64,000 nucleotides of DNA, from NCBI RefSeq assembly GCF_005116735.1, contig NZ_SWDB01000005.1, positions 1-64,000 on the forward strand. Reading direction: 5' to 3'. The notes beneath the pieces were generated by a model. That model was not told the DNA's origin. It saw nothing but the letters and a program-made list of their open reading frames with translations, and searched no databases. Shown here in pieces: positions 57,345 through 64,000 of the stretch. This stretch comes from Thalassotalea mangrovi. Its GTDB lineage: Bacteria; Pseudomonadota; Gammaproteobacteria; Enterobacterales; Alteromonadaceae. Position 1 is the stretch's first letter; each line of letters begins with the position of its first letter. Made by a program: the position numbers and the translations under genes.

Positions 57345-57376
57345 TAAAAAAATCCCCCAGGTGAGCGGGGGATTTT
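57345..57376 (-). terminator. Terminator after valS
   Basis: AAAATCCCCC (57349-57358) pairs with GGGGGATTTT (57367-57376) around an 8-nt loop; the minus strand continues into T residues. It ends pepA-holC-valS. Confidence 0.9.
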
Positions 57377-57406
57377 AATGTCAGGTTTAAATCTAACTAA
57401 GCCGGC

Positions 57407-60262
57407 TTATAACGCTTCAATGCTTTGTTTTTGCAGTTTTAATTTTTCTAACTGCGATTTCGCATCGTCAAGTTTAGCGCGCTCCTTATCAATGACCGCA
57501 GCAGGAGCCTTAGAGACAAAGTTCTTATTTGCCAGCTTGCCTTCCGTGCGTTTGACATCGCCACTGAGCTTATCGATAGCTTTGTTCAAACGGGCAATTT
57601 CTGCATCTTTGTCGATAAGGCCCGCCATCGGGATCAGCAAACTCATATCGCCAATAACCGAGGTTGCCGACGCCGGTCCCTGCTCATCATCGGCCAGAAC
57701 ATCGATGCTTTCCAGCTTCGCCAGCGCGCTGATGAATTGTTGGTTTTGATCGAGGCGGCGCTGATTGTCAGCACTTACCTGCTTTAATAACACAGGCAAT
57801 GGCTTGCTCGGGGCAATATCCATTTCACCGCGGATGTTGCGCACCGCAATAATAAATTGTTTCACCCACTCAAGATCATCGATGGCTTGTTGATCAACTA
57901 ACTGCTGATCAATTTGCGGAAAGCTTTGCATCATAATGCTGTCGCCTTCGCTAAAGTTGCCAGTAAGAGGTGCAACTCGCTGCCAGATAGTTTCTGTGAT
58001 ATACGGCATGATTGGGTGCATTAATCGCAGTAAGCTTTCGAGGATATTGACCAGCGTATGACGAGTGCCACGTTGCTCAGCGTCGTTGCCTTTAAACAAT
58101 ACTGGCTTGGTTAATTCCAGGTACCAGTCACAGAACTGATTCCAGGTGAATTCGTATAGTGCCTGGGATGCCAGGTCAAAACGGAACGACGCAAACGCCT
58201 GGTGCACGGTTTTTACCGTTTGCTGGAATTGGCCGATGATCCAGCGATCCGCCAGCGATAACACCATATCACCGCCGTTGGCGCCGCAATCGTGCTCTTC
58301 GGTATTCATCAGCACATATCGACTAGCGTTCCAAAGCTTGTTGGTAAAGTTACGATAACCTTCCAGACGCTTCATATCCCAGTTGATATCACGCCCGGTG
58401 GATGCCAGCGCGGTTAACGTGAAGCGCAGGGCATCGGTACCATGAGCTTCGATACCGTCAGGGAACTCTTTTCGGGTAGCTTTGGCAATCTTTTCGGCAA
58501 GCTTGGGTTGCATCATATTGCCGGTACGTTTTTGCAGTAAGTCTTCCAGCGAAATACCATCGATCATATCGAGTGGGTCGATAACATTACCTTTGGATTT
58601 ACTCATTTTATCGCCGTGTTCATCACGGATAAGGCCGGTGACATAAACCTTCTTGAATGGCACCTGGGCCTTACCATTTTCATCTTTGTTGAAGTGCATG
58701 GTCATCATGATCATGCGGGCAACCCAGAAGAAGATGATATCAAAGCCGGTCACCAACACATCGGTCGGGTGGAAGGTGGCTAAATCTTCGGTTTTCTCGG
58801 GCCAGCCAAGTGTAGAGAACGTCCACAGAGCCGAAGAAAACCAGGTATCGAGCACGTCATCATCCTGAGTCAGGGCAACATCGGCACCCAAACCATTTTG
58901 CTCGCGCACTTCCTCTTCACTGCGACCCACATATACCTTGCCGTCTGCATCGTACCAGGCAGGGATGCGATGTCCCCACCAAAGCTGGCGAGAGATACAC
59001 CAGTCCTGAATATCCCGCATCCAGGAGAAATACATATTTTCATACTGCTTAGGCACGAATTCGATATCGCCTTTTTCTACCGCTTCAATCGCAGGTTTTG
59101 CTAAAGGCTCAACACGCACATACCACTGGTCGGTAAGCAGAGGTTCGATCACGACCCCGGAACGGTCGCCATAAGGAATGGTCAGTTCGTGATCTTTAAC
59201 TTCATCCAGTAATCCTAGCTGTTCAAACTCGGCAACGATTTTCGTGCGCGCTTCGAAGCGGTCTAACCCGGCGTACGCGGCAGGTAATTCATTACTGTAA
59301 GCGTCATTCGGCTCGCCATTAACATCGTATACTTCGGCGCGGGCTAATACTGCCGCGTCCTGGTCAAAGATGTTGATCATTGGCAACTGATGACGTTTAC
59401 CGACTTCGTTGTCATTAAAATCATGAGCCGGAGTGATTTTTACACAACCGGTGCCTTTTTCCATGTCCGCATGGTCATCAGCAACGATCGGTATCGTACG
59501 ATCCACAATTGGTAAAACGATGTGCTTACCGATTAGGTGCTGGTAACGTTCATCGTTCGGGTTTACCGCCACACCGGTATCGCCTAACATGGTTTCCGGG
59601 CGGGTGGTGGCAACGACAATGTAATCTTTACCATCTTTGGTCGTTGCGCCATCTGCCAGTGGGTAGCGGAAATGCCACATGTGGCCTTTCTTATCTTTGT
59701 TTTCAACTTCCAGATCAGATATAGCTGTGTGCAGTTTCGGATCCCAGTTAACCAGACGCTTGCCGCGATAAATCAGGTCGTCCTGATACAGGCGTACAAA
59801 GACTTCCTGCACCGCTTTGGACATGCCTTCGTCCATGGTAAAGCGCTCGCGTGACCAGTCGATAGAATTACCTAAACGACGCATCTGCTTGCCAATGGTG
59901 CCACCAGAATGCTCTTTCCATTCCCAGATTTTATCGATAAAGGCATCACGACCATAATCGTGACGGGTCTTATCTTCTTCTGCGGCTATTTTGCGCTCGA
60001 CCACCATCTGGGTGGCAATACCGGCATGGTCGGTACCTACCTGCCACAGGGTGTTTTTGCCTTGCATGCGTTGGTAACGAATCAAGGTATCCATAATGGT
60101 TTGCTGGAACGCATGGCCCATATGCAAACTGCCGGTGACGTTTGGCGGTGGAATGGCAATACAGTAGCCATCGCCTTTGCCGGTTGGACTAAAATAGCCT
60201 TTGTCTTCCCAATGGGAATACATGGCTTGCTCAATAGCTGAAGGGTTGAATGTTTTTTCCAT
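57407..60262 (-). CDS. valS: Valyl-tRNA synthetase
   Basis: A class I synthetase of 951 residues (E. coli 951). HIGH-type HMGH at 47-50 in [18 protein letters not shown] at 552-556; editing domain between, with [17 protein letters not shown]; anticodon-binding domain and a C-terminal coiled coil ([20 protein letters not shown]) that binds the tRNA. Last gene of pepA-holC-valS, 14 bp after the holC stop. Confidence 0.98.
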   Translation of the reverse strand: MEKTFNPSAIEQAMYSHWEDKGYFSPTGKGDGYCIAIPPPNVTGSLHMGHAFQQTIMDTLIRYQRMQGKNTLWQVGTDHAGIATQMVVERKIAAEEDKTRHDYGRDAFIDKIWEWKEHSGGTIGKQMRRLGNSIDWSRERFTMDEGMSKAVQEVFVRLYQDDLIYRGKRLVNWDPKLHTAISDLEVENKDKKGHMWHFRYPLADGATTKDGKDYIVVATTRPETMLGDTGVAVNPNDERYQHLIGKHIVLPIVDRTIPIVADDHADMEKGTGCVKITPAHDFNDNEVGKRHQLPMINIFDQDAAVLARAEVYDVNGEPNDAYSNELPAAYAGLDRFEARTKIVAEFEQLGLLDEVKDHELTIPYGDRSGVVIEPLLTDQWYVRVEPLAKPAIEAVEKGDIEFVPKQYENMYFSWMRDIQDWCISRQLWWGHRIPAWYDADGKVYVGRSEEEVREQNGLGADVALTQDDDVLDTWFSSALWTFSTLGWPEKTEDLATFHPTDVLVTGFDIIFFWVARMIMMTMHFNKDENGKAQVPFKKVYVTGLIRDEHGDKMSKSKGNVIDPLDMIDGISLEDLLQKRTGNMMQPKLAEKIAKATRKEFPDGIEAHGTDALRFTLTALASTGRDINWDMKRLEGYRNFTNKLWNASRYVLMNTEEHDCGANGGDMVLSLADRWIIGQFQQTVKTVHQAFASFRFDLASQALYEFTWNQFCDWYLELTKPVLFKGNDAEQRGTRHTLVNILESLLRLMHPIMPYITETIWQRVAPLTGNFSEGDSIMMQSFPQIDQQLVDQQAIDDLEWVKQFIIAVRNIRGEMDIAPSKPLPVLLKQVSADNQRRLDQNQQFISALAKLESIDVLADDEQGPASATSVIGDMSLLIPMAGLIDKDAEIARLNKAIDKLSGDVKRTEGKLANKNFVSKAPAAVIDKERAKLDDAKSQLEKLKLQKQSIEAL

Positions 60263-60276
60263 GGAATTACTGCTTG

Positions 60277-60714
60277 TTATGCGACTTTGCTGGCAGGGCG
60301 GGTTTCAACATGAAACCCCTGTTGCTGATAACGGCGGTACCGTTTGCGAGCGAGTTGCTTTAACTCGTCCTGCTCTAACACAAAATCAATAATTTGAGAA
60401 AACTGTGGCGCGAAGTCAGGGACGTCGCTAGCCAGATTAATTAACACCTGTCTGGAAGAAGTGGGGGCGAGCCAGCTGATTTCAACGGGGGAACCCTGAT
60501 TTCCTGCTTCTCCCGGCAGGTTATGTGGTACAAAGCTTTGTGCATCTAATGACCAGAGCAGTTCATCAAGCTGATGGGCACTGTCCTGGTCTTCGGTATA
60601 GATAAACACGCGTTTATTCTGACGAAAGGCCAATGTTGCCTGAGCGCATACGAAGCGCAGCAACTCTCGTTCACTGGACGTAGCCAATAAATAGAAGATG
60701 GCCTGTAAGGTCAT
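60277..60714 (-). CDS. holC: DNA polymerase III chi subunit
   Basis: A clamp-loader accessory protein of 145 residues (E. coli 147) that links SSB to the tau/psi complex. [36 protein letters not shown] and [17 protein letters not shown] are characteristic. It directly follows pepA with no gap, consistent with the usual pepA-holC-valS operon. Confidence 0.94.
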   Translation of the reverse strand: MTLQAIFYLLATSSERELLRFVCAQATLAFRQNKRVFIYTEDQDSAHQLDELLWSLDAQSFVPHNLPGEAGNQGSPVEISWLAPTSSRQVLINLASDVPDFAPQFSQIIDFVLEQDELKQLARKRYRRYQQQGFHVETRPASKVA

Positions 60715-62220
60715 TTATTCGCCTTGTTCCACGGCGCATCGGTTGATCAAAAACTGGGTCAGCATACTGACCGGGCGACCGGTAGAGCCTTTGTTTTTGC
60801 CACTGCGCCATGCGGTACCGGCAATATCTAAGTGCGCCCAATGGTATTTCTTAGTGAACCGTGCCAGGAAACAGGCGGCGGTAATTGTGCCCGCAGCACG
60901 TCCACCTAAATTGGTAAAATCGGCAAACGGACTTTCCAGTTGCTCCTGGTAATCATCCCATAACGGTAAACGCCAGGCTCTGTCACCACTTTGCTCAGAC
61001 GCATTTAATAATTCATGCGCCAGTGGGTTATGGTTACTTAACAGACCTGTAGCATGAGCTCCAAGGGCAATCACGCAGGCACCGGTTAAGGTTGCCACAT
61101 CAATCACCAGCTCTGGCTCAAAACGTTCTACATAGGTTAATGCATCACACAATACCAGGCGGCCTTCGGCATCGGTATTAAGAACTTCAACCGTCTGTCC
61201 CGACATCGTGGTTAGTATGTCGCCTGGACGATAGGCATTGGCGTCCGGCATGTTTTCACAGCCAGCAAGAACACCGATGACGTTGATTGGCAGATTTAAT
61301 TCTGCCAATGCATGCATGGTACCAAGGACGCCTGCGGCTCCACCCATATCGTATTTCATTTCATCCATGGCTTCGCCAGGTTTTAGCGAGATACCACCCG
61401 AGTCGAACGTCAGGCCTTTACCTACCAACACGATTGGCGCCGCATCTTTGCTACCACCCTGATAGTGGATAATGCTCATCAGTGATTCATTGATGCTGCC
61501 GCGACCAACGGCCAGGTATGAGCCCATACCCAGTTCCTGCATCTTCTCTTCATTGACCACTTCCGCGGAAATTTTTTCATATTGTCCGGCCAACGCATTT
61601 GCCTGTTCCGCCAGATAGGCTGGATTACAAATGTTCGGTGGCAGGTTTGCCACATCTTTACATTCTTTAATACCAGCAGAAATGCCTAAACCATGAGTGA
61701 TTGCTCGCTCGCCAATCGGTAACTCGCGACGGGTAGGAACGTTAAAGACAATTTTTCGTAGCGGTCGACGCGGCTCTTCCTTGCGAGTCTTTAAACAATT
61801 AAAGCTGTACAGGCAATCCTGGGTTGCTTCTACCGCCTGACGCACTTTCCAATAGCTATCCCGGCCTTTAACGTGCAATTCTGACAGGAAACACACCGCT
61901 TCCATTGAACCGGTTTCATTGAGGGTGTTAATGGTTTTGGAAATGATTTGTCGATACTGACGTTCATCCAGCTCCCGCTCTTTACCACAACCAACCAGTA
62001 ATACGCGCTCGCTTAAAATATTAGGGACCTGATGAAGCAACAGCATTTGTCCGGATTTGCCTTCCAGATCGCCGCGGCGTAGCAGGTTAGAGATATAACC
62101 ACCACTTATTTCATCCAATTGCTCAGCGACAGCAGATAAACGGCGTGGCTCATATACACCGACAACAATACAGGCACTGCGTTGTTTTTCCGGGCTACCA
62201 CTTTTTACACTGAACTCCAT
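60715..62220 (-). CDS. pepA: Leucyl aminopeptidase A
   Basis: A dizinc M17 aminopeptidase of 501 residues. Metal and catalytic motifs: [32 protein letters not shown] and [14 protein letters not shown]. In E. coli PepA also binds DNA in XerCD recombination and carAB control; the N-terminal domain is present here. The ATG at 62220 has AGGAG 5 nt upstream and is preferred over GTG at 62226. Divergent from lptF across about 240 bp. Confidence 0.96.
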   Translation of the reverse strand: MEFSVKSGSPEKQRSACIVVGVYEPRRLSAVAEQLDEISGGYISNLLRRGDLEGKSGQMLLLHQVPNILSERVLLVGCGKERELDERQYRQIISKTINTLNETGSMEAVCFLSELHVKGRDSYWKVRQAVEATQDCLYSFNCLKTRKEEPRRPLRKIVFNVPTRRELPIGERAITHGLGISAGIKECKDVANLPPNICNPAYLAEQANALAGQYEKISAEVVNEEKMQELGMGSYLAVGRGSINESLMSIIHYQGGSKDAAPIVLVGKGLTFDSGGISLKPGEAMDEMKYDMGGAAGVLGTMHALAELNLPINVIGVLAGCENMPDANAYRPGDILTTMSGQTVEVLNTDAEGRLVLCDALTYVERFEPELVIDVATLTGACVIALGAHATGLLSNHNPLAHELLNASEQSGDRAWRLPLWDDYQEQLESPFADFTNLGGRAAGTITAACFLARFTKKYHWAHLDIAGTAWRSGKNKGSTGRPVSMLTQFLINRCAVEQGE

Positions 62221-62459
62221 GAACACTCCTAATTTATGGTTAAATACAAATTTCGGGCTTATATTGTCGCCACATGCTTGCTAAAATCTGTTGCCAGAAG
62301 ATAGACTTAAACCGACAGCAAGCTGGCTTCAGGCTATTATTATAGCCAGATTCCCTCACTTGGCGGCATATTAGCCATATTAATTTTTTATAAAAACGGT
62401 AAGTTTACTTAAAAATCCTTTAGTTGTCAGAAAAAAACTAAGTTTTTTGGATTAAATCT

Positions 62460-63569
62460 GTGATTATTATTCGATATTTATTAGGCGAAGTCAGTCGCAC
62501 ACAACTGGGCGTTTTTCTGGTTTTAATGACCATCTTTATCAGCCAGAAGTTTGTGCGGGTGCTGGGGGATGCGTCCGATGGCGGTATCCCCGGTGACATG
62601 GTGATGACCTTTATCGCCCTCACTGTTCCGCACCTGATTGGCATCATGTTACCTCTAAGCCTGTTTTTAGGCATTTTACTCGCTTACGGTCGCATCTATG
62701 CGGAAAACGAAATGACCGTATTTCACGCCTGTGGCGTCAGTGAGTGGTATGTGGTTCGGGTGACCCTGATAGCGGCACTGATCACCGCATTGATCACCGG
62801 TGCATTCACCCTTTACTTATCGCCACTGGCAGCAGAGAGTGAGTATCAGGTGAAAGAAAAACTGGCTAAGGATATCGGCGTATCGGCACTGGTGCCAGGG
62901 CGCTTTCAAAAAACCTCGAATGAAAAAGCGGTGGTTTATGTGCGCGACATAGATAAAGACAACCGTTTACAACAGGTATTCGTGGCCCAGCTTCCCGACG
63001 AGGAAATTGAAACCAATAAAAGCGATAAAACCAGCCTGATTTATGCCGCAAATGGTCGGGTGATTGAAGAAGAAAACGGTGAACAACGGCTGATGATGGA
63101 AATGGGCAATCGCTATCAGAAAAACAAGTCGACCGGTGAATTTGAGACAGTTAACTTTGGCAAATATGAAATGCAGATTCAGGAGCAGAAAGTCGAGCAT
63201 AAACGACGCAAACTGACGGCACTGCCGACGCTGGAATTAATGAAAGACCCATCACCTCAGGCGGTCGCTGAAGTCCAATGGCGCTTCTCATTTCCGTTAT
63301 CAGTGATGATATTAACCTTGATTGCAGTGCCGCTGAGTGTGGTAAACCCAAGACAGGGAAAATTTGCAAAAATGTTTCCAGCGCTGTTGTTGTTCCTTTG
63401 TTATTTTCTGCTATTGACCAGCGGTCGCACCGCGATTGAAGATGGCGTTATTGCTCCATCGGTTGGCCTGTGGCCGATTCATCTCATCGCATTTTTCCTC
63501 GGTTGGACGCTGTTGTTGCGCAGCCGCAGCAGTGGCAAAAAAATAAAAGCAAGACTGAAAGGGCGCTAA
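62460..63569 (+). CDS. lptF: LPS export permease LptF
   Basis: An inner-membrane ABC-transporter permease of 369 residues of the YjgP/YjgQ family. N-terminal membrane helices (about residues 10-30, 55-80, 100-120), a periplasmic beta-jellyroll (about 130-265) and three C-terminal helices. GTG start (MIIIRYLLGEVSRTQLGVFLV). With LptG and the LptB ATPase it extracts LPS and passes it to LptC/LptA and LptD. lptG follows after 3 bp; divergent from pepA as in E. coli. Confidence 0.95.
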   Translation: MIIIRYLLGEVSRTQLGVFLVLMTIFISQKFVRVLGDASDGGIPGDMVMTFIALTVPHLIGIMLPLSLFLGILLAYGRIYAENEMTVFHACGVSEWYVVRVTLIAALITALITGAFTLYLSPLAAESEYQVKEKLAKDIGVSALVPGRFQKTSNEKAVVYVRDIDKDNRLQQVFVAQLPDEEIETNKSDKTSLIYAANGRVIEEENGEQRLMMEMGNRYQKNKSTGEFETVNFGKYEMQIQEQKVEHKRRKLTALPTLELMKDPSPQAVAEVQWRFSFPLSVMILTLIAVPLSVVNPRQGKFAKMFPALLLFLCYFLLLTSGRTAIEDGVIAPSVGLWPIHLIAFFLGWTLLLRSRSSGKKIKARLKGR

Positions 63570-63572
63570 GGC

Positions 63573-64000
63573 ATGAGAATCCTCGACTTTTACATCGGCC
63601 GGGTTATCGCCTCGACGACATTTATCACCCTGGCTGTGCTAGTCAGTATTTCCGGCATTATTAAGTTTGTTGAACAAATGCGTGCGGTAGGGCGGGGGAG
63701 TTATGATCTCGCCGATGCGGCGCTATATGCCCTATATTCGGTGCCCAGAGATCTGGAAATATTTTTCCCTATGGCGGCACTAATCGGTGGCCTGATTGGC
63801 CTCGGGATGCTTGCTAATAATTCCGAACTGGTGGTGATGCAGGCGGCCGGATTATCGAAACTACAAATCATTAAATCGGTGATGAAGTCTGCCGCGCTGC
63901 TGATTATCTTATCGATGGCGATAGGTGAATGGGTAGCACCTGAGGGAGAGAAAAACGCCCGGGAACTGCGCGCCAGGGCCATCTCCAGCGGTAGTCTGAT
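63573..64000 (+). CDS. lptG: LPS export permease LptG (partial)
   Basis: The first 142 codons, truncated by the window edge. MRILDFYIGRVIASTTFITLAVLVSISGIIKFVEQM and LEIFFPMAALIGGLIGLGMLANNSELVVMQAAGLS are typical of LptG. Three N-terminal membrane helices are visible before the periplasmic domain starts. No frameshift is seen. Confidence 0.93.
   Translation, partial: MRILDFYIGRVIASTTFITLAVLVSISGIIKFVEQMRAVGRGSYDLADAALYALYSVPRDLEIFFPMAALIGGLIGLGMLANNSELVVMQAAGLSKLQIIKSVMKSAALLIILSMAIGEWVAPEGEKNARELRARAISSGSL

Larger units (their letters stand above)
56888..57406. other. Hairpin-rich intergenic region
   Basis: 519 bp containing two copies of a 53-bp sequence (57018-57070, 57215-57267), several other stem-loops (for example CCAATG/CATTGG near 57122 and an AGGAGC..CTGGC/GCCAG..CTCCT structure near 57188), G-rich GGTGGAA-type repeats near 57270-57330, and the valS terminator. 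No protein gene was recognised. Confidence 0.7.

Overview
The window is chromosomal DNA of a marine gammaproteobacterium of the order Alteromonadales, most likely near Colwelliaceae/Thalassotalea. This placement is inferred from family content and gene order: lptD-surA-pdxA-rsmA-apaG-apaH, thrABC behind a Thr/Ile leader peptide, pepA-holC-valS divergent from lptFG, rplU-rpmA divergent from ispB, plus small Alteromonadales families (TIGR02922-like, DUF3718-like, DUF3545/PA3496-like). No rRNA, tRNA, CRISPR array, prophage or transposase gene was seen. Nearly all genes look intact; only lptG is cut, by the right edge.

Layout. 1-3.2 kb: an arsenic operon arsR-gapdh-arsJ with a fourth VOC-fold gene. 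3.3-10 kb: parC, plsC-rraB, a DUF3545-like small gene, an SDR, a DUF3718-like secreted protein, LexA-type yebG and a YgjP-like metallopeptidase. 10.5-16.3 kb: thr attenuator, thrA-thrB-thrC and ung. 16.5-21.2 kb: a GNAT, a PuuB-like oxidase, a TIGR02922-like gene, a D-2-hydroxyacid dehydrogenase and a porin. 21.4-26.1 kb: a cysteine desulfurase/metallo-beta-lactamase/rhodanese fusion, iscX and maeA. 26.2-27.7 kb: two sulfotransferase-like genes. 28.2-34.8 kb: folA, obgE, rpmA, rplU, ispB, a DUF6090-like membrane protein, mdh and argR. 34.8-43.7 kb: a Dyp-type peroxidase, the LPS-assembly/ribosome-maturation operon and djlA. 44.1-52.1 kb: an exported KatG, rluA, rapA and a PIN-PhoH protein. 52.4-64 kb: an acyl-CoA dehydrogenase, an M20 amidohydrolase, a DUF481 barrel, valS-holC-pepA, lptF and partial lptG.

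The main non-gene signal is a dispersed element of about 263 bp with 15-bp terminal inverted repeats and 3-bp TWA target duplications. It is present as four full-size copies and one 60-bp deletion derivative. One copy supplies the last codons and stop of ung, one sits directly upstream of iscX, one lies upstream of the thr leader, and one duplicates the djlA stop codon. A second signal is heptanucleotide tandem repeats in intergenic DNA, notably nine units in the probable obgE 5' untranslated region.

The most unusual protein is the three-module sulfur enzyme at 21433-23742. It joins a persulfide-generating cysteine desulfurase, an MBL domain that keeps the three mono-iron persulfide dioxygenase ligands, and a rhodanese. 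All functional statements rest on reading motifs and recalled family knowledge; no database search was run.
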